From: Flavobacterium nitrogenifigens
Lineage (GTDB): Bacteria; Bacteroidota; Bacteroidia; Flavobacteriales; Flavobacteriaceae
Length of the DNA: 64,000 nucleotides
NCBI RefSeq assembly: GCF_003254565.1
Contig: NZ_QJRI01000161.1
Span: forward strand, 1-64,000
Reading direction: 5' to 3'
The notes beneath the pieces were generated by a model. It had not been told where the DNA came from. It worked only from the letters and a program-made list of their open reading frames with translations, and did no database searches. Both the position numbers and the translations under genes were made by a program. Of the stretch, positions 19,521-27,867 are shown in pieces; positions within the stretch are counted from its first letter, which is position 1, and each line of letters starts with the position of its first letter.

Positions 19521-20189
19521 TTATTTTTCGAGTTGTTTTTTTACAGAATAACAATAACTTTCATAACTTTTTCCAGCTAGTTTATAGAAGTTAAGAAGAT
19601 TGTGATATTCTGAAGAAACAATGTTGATTGCTTCTGTTTGGGATGTAAGAGAATCTGATTTTGTTTCGGCAGTTATGGTTCCATTTGCGACTAAAGCTGC
19701 TGGTATAAAAACTCTGAAATTAGCATAAGAAATTTTGGTGTAATCTTCCCGATGCGCTAAATAAATAGGTTTGTGGTCTTTGTTATTATACTCGTTATTT
19801 CTAAAAATTTCAAGCAATGGGATTCTTATATCTCTAGCTTTCTTTCCATCTGGTAAAATTTTATCTGGATTATAATACTCTTTATGGAGGTACAGATATT
19901 GCAAGGAAGGTCTGATAGATTCATCTATATAAATTAATCCTTCTTGTCGTTTTTCTTCGATGCTGAAATTTGGATTGTAATTTTTTGCGATATTAAAAGT
20001 TTCATTCAGTACTTTTTCCAAATAAATAACTTGTCCAGTATGCTGCATTTTATAAAGAATATCTTCATATAAGGAATGAAGCGGAGTAAGCAAAACATCA
20101 AGCCAATTAACATGTATTTTTTTTCTGAGAATAGGAGGGATCAGCCACAAAAGAAGTTTTTCCCACTTTAAAACGGTGTATTTGTTCAT
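19521..20189 (-). CDS. gpI-like baseplate/tail protein
   Basis: A 222-residue protein assigned mainly from position: it lies 15 bp after baseplate J and before the fibre, where contractile tails encode gpI (Mu gp48). The sequence is hydrophilic and has no membrane segment or signal. The early LLTPLHSLYEDILYKMQ segment resembles the N-terminal helices of gpI proteins that dock onto J. Direct family recognition is weak. Confidence 0.55.
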   Translation of the reverse strand: MNKYTVLKWEKLLLWLIPPILRKKIHVNWLDVLLTPLHSLYEDILYKMQHTGQVIYLEKVLNETFNIAKNYNPNFSIEEKRQEGLIYIDESIRPSLQYLYLHKEYYNPDKILPDGKKARDIRIPLLEIFRNNEYNNKDHKPIYLAHREDYTKISYANFRVFIPAALVANGTITAETKSDSLTSQTEAINIVSSEYHNLLNFYKLAGKSYESYCYSVKKQLEK

Positions 20190-20204
20190 TGTAAAAGTAT
20201 TAGA

Positions 20205-21281
20205 CTATTGTTTATCTCGGTAAAACGTATAAGGAATGTAGTTCACTTGAACTTGAAGGGCATCCAAATCAAAATATCCAGCTTTTGGGATGAAATATTC
20301 GATTGGAGTAACATCAGCTAAATCTGGATTTTCAATGTCATTAGGATTTTTTGCAATCGAAGTCTCAACCTTACTCAAGATCGGGATTTTAATACCTTCA
20401 GCTTTTTGGATAGAATCAATTAAGTACGTTTTGACAAATGCACCGTTGAATTCGATATTTTTAAGATGTTCTTTTATAGAATCAATGACAGGAAATATGC
20501 CTCTGTCTAAAATTAAAGAACCGTTAGCAGAATCTAATGGACTGCTTTCTAAAATCAATTCATATTCTGCCAATTTAGCAAGTTCTTCTTTAGTTGGTTT
20601 TTGTAAACTTTTTAGTTTGTAATATTCTACATCTTTTGGATTAATATAGATACTCAAAGGATCTACATAAACATTTAGATTTAGTTTTAAGATGTCACCA
20701 TCGTCTGAAGTAATATAGACCTGATTTCCTGCATCCTTAATTTTTGCAATATATTCCTTGAAAGCAAAAAGTTCATTAGGAACATCAATTCTAGAAATAG
20801 CATCTCCTTTTTGAGTGGCTACTTTGATAAAGACTACGCCAACTTTATTATGAAAATAGTCGGAAAAGATTTCTTCTACATTATCTTTTTTAGGATTTAG
20901 GATTGTCTCAAGATCAACTTCGCTTACAGCACAGTATTTTATAATTTTAGCTTCTTCAATTTTAGCTTCAGAAAGACCTGTAGTATCAAATTGATACGAG
21001 CCATCTTTCCAAATCAAAGACATTTCAGTGGAGTTTGGGTCTAATGGAGAACCGTAATGAAAATTTAATGCCTGTTCTCGATACCAATTTAAAGTATGAG
21101 GTCTTGATATTAAGGCATTTTTTTCTACTATTTTTTCATGTACCCAAATAGCCGTCGCTACGATATTTGTCCAAAGTCTCCAGATACTTGTTTTTGAGTC
21201 GCTATTTAAGCCGTTGAGGGAACTTTGCTTCTTTTTTTCAATCAGAATTTCGTTCTGAATTTCAGCAATTGTACGTGCCAT
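20205..21281 (-). CDS. baseplate J-like protein (gp6 family)
   Basis: A 358-residue wedge protein. The N-terminus (MARTIAEIQNEILIEK, then RLWTNIVATAIWVHEKI and HTLNWYREQALNFHYG) is the characteristic start of Bacteroidota J-like baseplate proteins. The middle has the NVYVDPLSIYINPKD beta segment and the C-terminus PYTFYRDKQ. J/gp6 proteins form the ring that carries gp25 and gpI and changes shape to trigger sheath contraction. It is followed at 15 bp by the gpI-like gene and preceded by a 167-bp gap from the LysM-like gene. Confidence 0.72.
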   Translation of the reverse strand: MARTIAEIQNEILIEKKKQSSLNGLNSDSKTSIWRLWTNIVATAIWVHEKIVEKNALISRPHTLNWYREQALNFHYGSPLDPNSTEMSLIWKDGSYQFDTTGLSEAKIEEAKIIKYCAVSEVDLETILNPKKDNVEEIFSDYFHNKVGVVFIKVATQKGDAISRIDVPNELFAFKEYIAKIKDAGNQVYITSDDGDILKLNLNVYVDPLSIYINPKDVEYYKLKSLQKPTKEELAKLAEYELILESSPLDSANGSLILDRGIFPVIDSIKEHLKNIEFNGAFVKTYLIDSIQKAEGIKIPILSKVETSIAKNPNDIENPDLADVTPIEYFIPKAGYFDLDALQVQVNYIPYTFYRDKQ

Positions 21282-21448
21282 ATTTTGTTTTTTAGATATA
21301 GTTTAGCCTGTAAGACATGTAAATATGCTTATGGATAATTGTTTGTAATTTTTTGGTTTTCAACTACAGGGTTGTAGTTTTCGTTTTAGAGATTCCTAAA
21401 AGAGAGGATTTGAAACAATGTAATTCTAAGAATTAAAGTTTATAGATT

Positions 21449-21781
21449 TTAGTAAATGATAAAATCATCTTCAATAATCATGTAATCAATTCCTGAGAAG
21501 TTATCCAGTAAATATTGTTCTTCGTCTGTAATAGCAGTTGCAGGATTTAGATTTCTTGAATTATAATATTCAACAATGTCTTTTTTAAAAGCATCTCTTC
21601 CTGTTTTTAAATCTTTATAAACAGAAAGATCTTCTGTAAGATCAAATTGGTCATTGTCTTCTAAAATGTCAAATACTTTCTCTATGCTTCCATATTCTTG
21701 TAGAGAAATGTCAAAAATGTTTTGATTTTCTTGTGGTTTAATAGTTTCCATCGATTCTAATGTTTTGTAAATCGTTGACAT
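21449..21781 (-). CDS. LysM-like tail protein (gpX/baseplate)
   Basis: A 110-residue protein with the LysM-like core QNIFDISLQEYGSIEKVFDI..N, a pattern seen in short phage tail-X and eCIS LysM-type baseplate proteins. It overlaps the gp25-like gene by 44 nt from its first ATG. A second ATG (METIKPQENQ, 21751) would cut the overlap to 14 nt and is equally likely. It probably stiffens the hub-wedge junction. There is no signal peptide, so a secreted peptidoglycan-binding role is unlikely. Confidence 0.65.
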   Translation of the reverse strand: MSTIYKTLESMETIKPQENQNIFDISLQEYGSIEKVFDILEDNDQFDLTEDLSVYKDLKTGRDAFKKDIVEYYNSRNLNPATAITDEEQYLLDNFSGIDYMIIEDDFIIY

Positions 21782-22025
21782 CTAATGTTTTTACATGAAA
21801 TTTGTCATACGATAATTGTTTGTCTATTTCGTTTTCTAGTCGAAGCCTTGAAGTTGCATCAGGGCTGTTGATGTATTTTTTAATTCCTACACCAAGAATT
21901 GGAAATTCTTTGTAACTTCCTTTTTGGCTTAGCAGTAAATGTTCTATGTTTTGCTGATCTGAATCTTTAATAGCGAAGTCTCCGCCTTGAATTAGTAGAT
22001 CTTCATCTATGATAAAATCTTTCAT
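21738..22025 (-). CDS. gp25-like baseplate wedge protein
   Basis: A 95-residue protein with the gp25/W pattern GDFAIKDSDQQNIEHLLLSQKGSYKEFP, then a middle GVGIKKYINSP and a C-terminal LDVNDLQNI. These small proteins link sheath to wedge. It is the first gene of the unit driven by the promoter at 22115-22179 (gp25, LysM-like, J, gpI-like, fibre, holin). Length fits the family. Assignment is by pattern and neighbours. Confidence 0.68.
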   Translation of the reverse strand: MKDFIIDEDLLIQGGDFAIKDSDQQNIEHLLLSQKGSYKEFPILGVGIKKYINSPDATSRLRLENEIDKQLSYDKFHVKTLDVNDLQNIRIDGNY

Positions 22026-22114
22026 ATTTTGTTACTGTTTAAGGGATTGTTTGTTAAAAATGTGTGTGGATTTTCCTTTGAATTTGCGCGCCATCTTCAT
22101 CGGATTTGATACTG

Positions 22115-22179
22115 TAAAAATACATCATGCCTCTGTCTTAATCAAGATTTTTGAGCTTCAGATTCTGTAGTTTTAGTAA
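22115..22179 (-). promoter_or_regulatory. late promoter F (baseplate/holin unit)
   Basis: A variant of the island's shared motif (minus strand TTACTAAAACTACAG, 22165-22179) lies exactly 42 bp upstream of a -7-like box TATTTTTA (22115-22122). The leader to the gp25 ATG is about 85 nt. This is the weakest motif match of the seven but has the exact spacing. Confidence 0.7.
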
Positions 22180-22204
22180 GATGTTTTTGCTGTATTTCAG
22201 TGGT

Positions 22205-22537
22205 TTAAGAGCGTTTTACAACTAAGCTGATAATAATTTCAAAAATCAATTTTAGAATATTGTTTTTAAAAGCATTTAATTTAATTTTTGATATTCCGGC
22301 AGTTTGTAATGCTTGAAGTGAAATTAAATCTACCTGACTTTTTAAGAGCCATTCTAGTTCTTCTTCATTAATTCCTTCATTGGCATAAAGAATAGTCCAG
22401 CGTTCGAGTTTTTCGGCAGATGTTTCTAAAAAAGTTTTCAAATCCTTTTCCAGTCCAGGTTTAAAATCTTTATAACTTTCAGCTATAAGAAGCCTTATTT
22501 TTTCTTTTATTTCTTGTATTAAATTATTGTTGTTCAT
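22205..22537 (-). CDS. small protein with C-terminal membrane helix, lysis-region
   Basis: An unrecognised 110-residue protein that is helical and charged for about 85 residues (IQEIKEKIRLLIAES, FLETSAEKLERW) and ends in a hydrophobic segment (ILKLIFEIIISLVVKRS) that could anchor it in a membrane. It lies 3 bp after the lipoprotein gene and in one unit with the M15 endolysin. An accessory lysis role, for example as an inner-membrane spanin partner, is possible. However, known i-spanins have the helix at the N-terminus, so this is only a suggestion. Confidence 0.5.
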   Translation of the reverse strand: MNNNNLIQEIKEKIRLLIAESYKDFKPGLEKDLKTFLETSAEKLERWTILYANEGINEEELEWLLKSQVDLISLQALQTAGISKIKLNAFKNNILKLIFEIIISLVVKRS

Positions 22538-22540
22538 TTT

Positions 22541-23005
22541 CTAAGAATTAAGATTGATTAGTTCTAAAAGCTGTTCTTTTGATTCTTTGTCTTTGTTGAT
22601 TTCGTACTGAATAAGCAGATCGATAGCACTTAAAATTTGTTTTTTAGATTCATCAATAAAGAGAGGAGATAAAACTTCTTTACTTTCCCAACGTTTAAAG
22701 AATCCTGCTAATAGATTTTTTTCCTTATTACTAAGAACTTGCCACATCGCAAAAGTAATTTCGTTATTCGGTTTGTTTTTTTCGTATTCTTGCAGCTTTT
22801 CAATTTCTAGAAAAAGGGCTTCAATTTCTTGTTTGTGATTTTGATAAGGTGTAATAGCTTTATCCATAATTTTAATGGCTTCCACTTTAATTTCTGTTGT
22901 TTTTTGATACGAATAAGGATCGAATAAAGCAGTTCTGGTTGAATCACAAGAAGTTGTAATAAAAGAGAGAGCAATTAAAAAAGCAAGTTGTTTAAAATGT
23001 TTCAT
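22541..23005 (-). CDS. lipoprotein in lysis cassette (o-spanin candidate)
   Basis: A 154-residue lipoprotein with lipobox LSFITTSC (Cys20) and no aspartate-based retention signal that I can interpret. The mature part is helical and rich in Glu/Lys/Gln. It sits 4 bp after the endolysin stop and before the membrane-helix protein at 22205, an arrangement like endolysin plus spanin components. No sequence family was recognised. Similar lipoproteins do occur next to M15 endolysins in Bacteroidota phages, so outer-membrane disruption is a reasonable inference. Confidence 0.6.
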   Translation of the reverse strand: MKHFKQLAFLIALSFITTSCDSTRTALFDPYSYQKTTEIKVEAIKIMDKAITPYQNHKQEIEALFLEIEKLQEYEKNKPNNEITFAMWQVLSNKEKNLLAGFFKRWESKEVLSPLFIDESKKQILSAIDLLIQYEINKDKESKEQLLELINLNS

Positions 23006-23009
23006 ATGA

Positions 23010-23492
23010 TTATTTGTATAGAATTACATAATTTTTTCTGTCACGTTTCAGTCTGCTGAGCAATTTCCAATCGTCATATCCTTTTTTGTCAAAGTGCGGA
23101 AGATCTTTAAAAGTTTTCCAATCTCCGCCCCAGTTCCATCCATGTTTTTTGAAGATATCAACGCATTCCTGCCAGTCTGAAACTTGGTCATCATCCCAAT
23201 CTTTTGCTGTGTCCCAAGAAGCAGTTTTGCCATCTATGATTAAACAGATATCTACTGCAAATCCGTAATTGTGAATCGATTGTCCGCCTTTTGCATTGGT
23301 TACTTTTTTTCCTGGTTTGGTTCTGCCAAAAGCATAGAGATCTTCCTGTTCCTGAAAAGTTCTAAGTCCTTGAGTAATGCGTACTTTAGCTCTTCCAGTA
23401 AGTGCCAAATCACATTCTTCGATAATTTTGGTAACCTCTTCTCTTACTGAAGGATGAAGCAAATCAATGTGTTTTTTTGTTGTTTGATCCAT
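23010..23492 (-). CDS. M15-family endolysin (L-alanyl-D-glutamate/D-Ala carboxypeptidase-like)
   Basis: The start is placed at the ATG of MDQTTKKH (160 residues); the longer frame begins with a TTG codon. Zinc-ligand pattern: H74 and D81 in SIHNYGFAVDI and H133 in LPHFD, the M15B/C signature of T5-type endolysins. R44 sits in ITQGLRTFQEQ. It cleaves peptidoglycan stem peptides and would release tail particles after holin action. No signal peptide, as expected for a holin-dependent enzyme. It is first in its unit, 169 bp downstream of promoter E. Confidence 0.9.
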   Translation of the reverse strand: MDQTTKKHIDLLHPSVREEVTKIIEECDLALTGRAKVRITQGLRTFQEQEDLYAFGRTKPGKKVTNAKGGQSIHNYGFAVDICLIIDGKTASWDTAKDWDDDQVSDWQECVDIFKKHGWNWGGDWKTFKDLPHFDKKGYDDWKLLSRLKRDRKNYVILYK

Positions 23493-23660
23493 GTTTATGT
23501 TTGTTAATGATTTAAGAATAAAAGCCTTTCCCAATTGTCTGAAAAACAATCACGGTATTAAATTGGCGGTAAGATTTTTTGTGTTTTTGAGTTTTTTAGA
23601 ATTGAAAAAATTCTTTTTATAACCTCATTTTGAGATTAAAATGCGGTTTTGTTTAGACTG

Positions 23661-23725
23661 TAAAAATACGCCTAAATAAAGCGTTTTGAAAATATTATAG
23701 CTCTGTAAAACTGTAGTTTCAGTAG
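23661..23725 (-). promoter_or_regulatory. late promoter E (endolysin unit)
   Basis: Minus-strand CTACTGAAACTACAG (23711-23725), a 42-bp gap, then a -7-like box TATTTTTA (23661-23668). The leader to the endolysin ATG is about 165 nt. Confidence 0.8.
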
Positions 23726-23777
23726 ATGAAAGAATGTTTTTTGGAAGGTGTTTTATGGAGTGAAATTATAAAAAAAT

Positions 23778-23808
23778 AACCCGTATTTCTAAAACTGAAA
23801 AACGGGTT
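23778..23808 (-). terminator. terminator of the toxin/immunity unit
   Basis: AACCCGT (23778-23784) pairs with ACGGGTT (23802-23808). On the minus strand the stem is followed by a T-rich tract (23770-23777). It lies 36 bp after the last immunity-like gene. Confidence 0.75.
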
Positions 23809-23843
23809 TATGATTTATGATTAAGAGGTGCGATAATGTTTGG

Positions 23844-24152
23844 TTAATAAGAACCATCAACTTCAATATAACCAGCTTTTTTATGTATGTAAAGTAATTC
23901 TAATGTTTCTGCATCGAAATAAGCAAAACAATACATTCCTTCAAATAAGGAAATAATCTCATCGTTTTTATTCCGTTCGATTTTGTCTTCTGTTTTGAAT
24001 GAGATAACGTACACTTCTTTTTTTATTTCTCCTCTTAATTCTCTCAGTTCTTTATCCCAAAATTGCAAGCCAATATCCTTGTCATAAGATATAATGTTTG
24101 TTTTTTTGATCCAGATTTTTAAATTTTCAATTACTAGCTCTTTTGGATTCAT
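23844..24152 (-). CDS. immunity-like protein, paralogue 3
   Basis: A 102-residue acidic cytoplasmic protein. Start at MNPKELVIEN by analogy to the two paralogues; a longer frame starts with TTG. The last about 25 residues (CFAYFDAETLELLYIHKK, then GYIEVDGSY) are identical to those of the paralogues at 24635 and 24965, while the middle differs. It is the most diverged copy (for example GLQFWDKELRELRG). Tandem, diverging small genes directly downstream of a large toxin-like gene are typical of immunity genes in polymorphic toxin loci. The family itself was not recognised. Confidence 0.7.
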   Translation of the reverse strand: MNPKELVIENLKIWIKKTNIISYDKDIGLQFWDKELRELRGEIKKEVYVISFKTEDKIERNKNDEIISLFEGMYCFAYFDAETLELLYIHKKAGYIEVDGSY

Positions 24153-24165
24153 AATAAAAACTATA

Positions 24166-24616
24166 TCAGTCAATACTCAAATACATTGGTTTGTTCTCAT
24201 CTAGGCATTCTTTAGCTATCAAATAAATATCATTAAAAGCCGTCAAGCGACCATCGGTCACAGCTTGGTTCTTTGTGTCAACTTTGATTTCTTTATCAAA
24301 GACAATTATAGTATAACCGTCTTTAGCAGGTTTTCTAATAAATAGAATGTGATTTATTTCACGTTCAAAAATGTTTTTTAATTAAAGTTTCTTCAGTTGA
24401 TAATTCAATATCTATTATGTTATTTTTATTTGCTTTTTCTGGAATAATTTCTTTTAATAAATCTAAAATAAAAGGATATTTTAAATCTAGATTTTTATTA
24501 CTTCCCCAGAATTTATCTATAAGATCGACAGAATGTAACTCTTGGAATGATTTGTCTTTAGTAGTTATACTACTTAAAAAAATCCATTCTCCATTTCTAT
24601 ATATATGATTTCCCAT
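24166..24616 (-). pseudogene. frameshifted immunity-like gene
   Basis: The first frame (ATG 24616, MGNHIYRNGEWIFL) stops at 24365 after 83 codons. An adjacent frame then continues without a stop from the same A/T-rich stretch near 24370-24380 (FEREINHILFIRK ... MYLSID) to a TGA at 24166-24168. The offset is one base, so a single indel in the AAAAAACATTTTT run joins the two into one protein of about 149 residues. It is unrelated in sequence to the flanking paralogues. It could be a broken immunity gene of another toxin, or a sequencing error. The joined frame overlaps nothing else coding. Confidence 0.65.
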
Positions 24617-24634
24617 TTCTTTTCTTTTAAAAAT

Positions 24635-24943
24635 TTAATAAGAACCATCAACTTCTATATAACCTGCTTTTTTATGTATGTAAAGTAATTCTAATGTTTC
24701 TGCATCGAAATAAGCAAAACAGAGCATTCCATCAACAAAAAAATTTATTTCTCCGTTTTCATCATATCCTATTTTGCTCCTTGTACTAAAAGATACGACA
24801 TAAATTTGCTTTTTCGTTCCATCTCGTAATTCTTTCAATTCTTTGTCCCAACAATCTAAGCCAATACGCTCATCGTAGGAAATTATATTTGTTTGTGTAA
24901 TCCATTTTTTCAATGTTTCGATTATTTGTTCTTTTGGATTCAT
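24635..24943 (-). CDS. immunity-like protein, paralogue 2
   Basis: A 102-residue paralogue that shares its first 24 residues (MNPKEQIIETLKKWITQTNI...) and last 25 residues almost exactly with the copy at 24965. The middle (KIGYDENGEINFFVDGML) differs. It lies 21 bp after that copy, so tandem duplication is the obvious origin. No signal peptide: it would act in the cytoplasm, which fits a toxin with a cytoplasmic target. Confidence 0.72.
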   Translation of the reverse strand: MNPKEQIIETLKKWITQTNIISYDERIGLDCWDKELKELRDGTKKQIYVVSFSTRSKIGYDENGEINFFVDGMLCFAYFDAETLELLYIHKKAGYIEVDGSY

Positions 24944-24964
24944 ATAATAATGTTTTTTTTTAAT

Positions 24965-25276
24965 TTAATATGAACCATCAACTTCTATATAACCAGCTTT
25001 TTTGTGTATGTAAAGTAATTCTAATGTTTCTGCATCGAAATAGGCAAAACAGTACATTCCTTCAAAAAAAGAAACTACTTCTCCTTTTTCATTATATTCT
25101 ATATTAGTACTTTTTGTTTTAAAAGATACCACATAAACTTCCTTTGTTGTCCTATCTCTCAATTCTGTTAATTCCTTGTCTCCACAATCCAAGCCAATAC
25201 GATCATCATAAGAAATTATATTTGTTTGTGTAATCCATTTTTTCAATGTTTCAATTATTTGTTCTTTCGGATTCAT
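24965..25276 (-). CDS. immunity-like protein, paralogue 1 (adjacent to toxin)
   Basis: A 103-residue protein beginning 6 bp after the stop of the 724-residue toxin candidate, the usual position and size for cognate immunity. Acidic, with the shared C-terminal block LELLYIHKKAGYIEVDGSY. It differs from paralogue 2 mainly at residues 25-80. The role is inferred from position and duplication pattern; no family was recognised. Confidence 0.75.
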   Translation of the reverse strand: MNPKEQIIETLKKWITQTNIISYDDRIGLDCGDKELTELRDRTTKEVYVVSFKTKSTNIEYNEKGEVVSFFEGMYCFAYFDAETLELLYIHKKAGYIEVDGSY

Positions 25277-25282
25277 ATTTTT

Positions 25283-27457
25283 TTATTTAATATCATTAAT
25301 GTCAATATTTAACCTTTCACATTTTATTATTACTCTCTTCATATAATCTTGAGCATCTTTTATTTGTTCATCGTTAAATTTACTTTTGTGTTTCATAATT
25401 TCATTAAATACATATTTTTCTCTTTTATAAGTTCGAATAGCATCCAATACATCATTTTGAGTAATATCACTAGCACCTTTAAGATACTCATCTTTCCCAA
25501 TTTTTCTAAATTCTTCAAAATGCTTAAACTCGTGAAACACTTCATATTCTGTTGCTCCTTTTTCAACATATAATGTACCAGAAAACGGATGAAAGCCTGC
25601 TTTATTGCCTTGTAAAATTTCATGTCCTTTTGGAACTACTACTAATTTTGATTTTCCATTTGACATTTCATTTATTTTTCTAATATAGGTATTTAATTCT
25701 TTTTTTGATAATTTTTTAGCACCTAAATAGCCTACTCGACTTACTGTTTTATTTTCCCATTTTGATAAATAATCTAAAAAGTCATCAAATTCTTGTTTAG
25801 TCATTTTAGAAACATCTTTCCCTGTTTCTGCTTTTACAAGTTTATTGGCTTCATCAGCAACTCTTTTTATTTGTTTTGCGTCTTCTGCAGTTTCTGCAAG
25901 TTCGGCGGCAATTTTTCCTTCTTTAGCGATTTTAGATAAGTTGGGCAGTCCAAAAGAAGCGAGGTCTGTAGTTACGCTAAAGGCAATCCAAAGATTGGCC
26001 AGCCAGCCATATCCGTTTTCATGCCATTTTTCTAAAGTTTCGTTACTCAGCATTGCATAATGAGCTGTATCTTTTGCTAATACAAGACCAGCGATTGCTC
26101 TTGCGGCAAGGGGCGCTCCTTTTGCTAACACAACACGTAGGGCACCATAAGCAGATAGTAAGCTCAATAAATCTGTTGCGATATTAAACAAATCCCAGTT
26201 GGATTGTTTGGTTGACATATCGTGTATTTTAAGAGCAATAACAAAGGTGTTGTCATCGCCTATTTGCTCACCTAATTCACCTAATTTGGTTCCGAAGTTT
26301 AACTTTTCTAAAGGATTAAATCGTTTATTTTTAATGTAATATTCGATATTAGGAACTTTTTGGCTTGGTGTAGAATAAACACTGCTATCAATTCCCATTG
26401 GAACATACACATGATTTGATTCTGTAGTTACATTTGTTTCTTTTTTATAATTATTTAATAAAAGTGTAGATCCAGACCATTCTGTTTTTATATGAGTATC
26501 TCTAAACAAATAATAGCTATTGTCAAAATAGACCGTTTCTGTTGGTTTTGTGTTGTCAAACTCAGAGACTAATCGAGTTAAAAAACGAAGTAAATCCTGA
26601 ATTTCTTCACCATGAAGTTTAGAATAGATTGTATACAATAAATCAGTGTCTCGAAGATTTACATATAATTGTTGTCTGTCTTTTATTGCATACAGAATTT
26701 GTAAAATAGCTTTGTCTTCATTTGTGTCAAGGTTTGTTGGAGCTATAATCCCTTCAAATAGAGAATTGTCTTTTAAAATAAGATTAAGATGCGCATATAG
26801 TTCATCATCATCCATTTTGCCAAATAGAGTTTTTGGCAACGATTCGTAAATTACATCTAATTTATTTGGGTTGCCATTGGCTTCTTTTATCTTTTTATGA
26901 TATAAATCAATAATTATTTGTTCGTCACTAGTAATTACAACTCCTAATGAGTCGAGTAATGCAAGAAAGTGATCAAAATCGTAAACGATAAATTTGAACG
27001 CAATTTTTTCTAGATTATGATCAAAAATAGCTAAAGTAAATTCAGTATGATATTTGCCAATTTTTATATTAAGTTTAAAAGTTTTTGGAATTAAATTTAG
27101 CCCTAAAAAATAGTTCCATTCTAAATGTATGGCTCCTGTTTTTTGGGTTCCTTGACTATCGTTGTAAAACATAATTCCAGTTTTTTCTGGCGTACTGTTT
27201 GGAAGTCCTATAAAATCACTAAAAAGCATTTTTGGATATAATTGTCCAATATTTCTTTTAATACAATCTATAACTTCTACGATAGAAATAAAATAAGCAG
27301 TATTACTGATTTGTGAATTTTTAAAAGAATCAACCATTATTTTTGCATTCTTATCATCCTCAATCTGCTGTCGCCAAATGTTGAGCATAATTTGTCTAAA
27401 CCTAGCCATTTCTGAAGCGCTGGTGTCATTTAGTTCTATGTTATGGGTTTTAATCAT
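25283..27457 (-). CDS. putative polymorphic toxin with C-terminal HExxH zincin domain
   Basis: A 724-residue protein, no signal peptide. Residues 1-420 form a large unrecognised N-terminal region (early VEVIDCIKRNIGQLYP and GAIHLEWNYFLGLNLIP). About 421-505 are strongly hydrophobic and Ala-rich (WDLFNIATDLLSLLSAYGAL, LANLWIAFSVTTDLASFGL), like pretoxin or translocation segments. About 510-570 are helical. The C-terminal about 120 residues hold HEFKH (642-646), an HExxH zinc-protease motif preceded by FHPFSGTLYVEKGATEYEV, resembling metallopeptidase toxin domains. It occupies the slot where a tail cluster usually encodes the tape measure, and three immunity-like genes follow. Delivery by the tail is inferred. 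Confidence 0.75.
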   Translation of the reverse strand: MIKTHNIELNDTSASEMARFRQIMLNIWRQQIEDDKNAKIMVDSFKNSQISNTAYFISIVEVIDCIKRNIGQLYPKMLFSDFIGLPNSTPEKTGIMFYNDSQGTQKTGAIHLEWNYFLGLNLIPKTFKLNIKIGKYHTEFTLAIFDHNLEKIAFKFIVYDFDHFLALLDSLGVVITSDEQIIIDLYHKKIKEANGNPNKLDVIYESLPKTLFGKMDDDELYAHLNLILKDNSLFEGIIAPTNLDTNEDKAILQILYAIKDRQQLYVNLRDTDLLYTIYSKLHGEEIQDLLRFLTRLVSEFDNTKPTETVYFDNSYYLFRDTHIKTEWSGSTLLLNNYKKETNVTTESNHVYVPMGIDSSVYSTPSQKVPNIEYYIKNKRFNPLEKLNFGTKLGELGEQIGDDNTFVIALKIHDMSTKQSNWDLFNIATDLLSLLSAYGALRVVLAKGAPLAARAIAGLVLAKDTAHYAMLSNETLEKWHENGYGWLANLWIAFSVTTDLASFGLPNLSKIAKEGKIAAELAETAEDAKQIKRVADEANKLVKAETGKDVSKMTKQEFDDFLDYLSKWENKTVSRVGYLGAKKLSKKELNTYIRKINEMSNGKSKLVVVPKGHEILQGNKAGFHPFSGTLYVEKGATEYEVFHEFKHFEEFRKIGKDEYLKGASDITQNDVLDAIRTYKREKYVFNEIMKHKSKFNDEQIKDAQDYMKRVIIKCERLNIDINDIK

Positions 27458-27497
27458 GATTTTGGTTTTTACAGAAGAGGGAAATAATGATGCTTTT

Positions 27498-27842
27498 TTA
27501 AAGGATTTCTATTTTTACAGGTTTTGGTTGGATATGATCTGAAAATGCTGTGGTGATATTAAGACGCAAATCATCTTCTTGTTCGATTTTACCGTCTCCG
27601 CCTAGATAGCAATTTTTGAATAAGACTTCAAGGGCTTTAAATTCATCCATTTTAGAAGCTTGTAATACAGCCGAACGAATACTGATATCTGGTTTTTTGA
27701 AGTAAGCAAAAAGGGTAGTGTCGTCATCATCTTTAATAGTGAGTTTGACTACTTTATTATGTTTGAATTTCCATTGGTTTAATTGTGCTTGAGTAATATT
27801 TCCGTCAAGAACTTCGGTTTTTTCTGGAGCTGTTTTTTTCAT
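27498..27842 (-). CDS. tail assembly chaperone-like protein 1
   Basis: A 114-residue protein positioned after the tube gene, where contractile tails encode tape-measure chaperones. It shares a pattern with the 156-residue protein at 35231: VVKLT..D...AYFKKPD, then LEVLFKNCYLGG against LFLFKECLLEK. The last residues (KPVKIEIL) are basic/hydrophobic. It is separated from the tube gene by a terminator-like hairpin, so its expression with the toxin may be lower than that of sheath and tube. No ribosomal frameshift site is evident. Confidence 0.6.
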   Translation of the reverse strand: MKKTAPEKTEVLDGNITQAQLNQWKFKHNKVVKLTIKDDDDTTLFAYFKKPDISIRSAVLQASKMDEFKALEVLFKNCYLGGDGKIEQEDDLRLNITTAFSDHIQPKPVKIEIL

Positions 27843-27867
27843 GCTGAAATGTTTTTTTATTAAAAAA

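Noticed and set aside
21361..21389. A further possible late-promoter motif (GTTGTAGTTTTCGTTTTAGA).
   Set aside because: Several mismatches to the repeat, and no TAnnTTTR box at the 42-bp distance.
24153..24173. A longer start for the third immunity-like gene.
   Set aside because: The extension starts with TTG and overlaps the end of the frameshifted gene; both paralogues begin at the MNPKE methionine.
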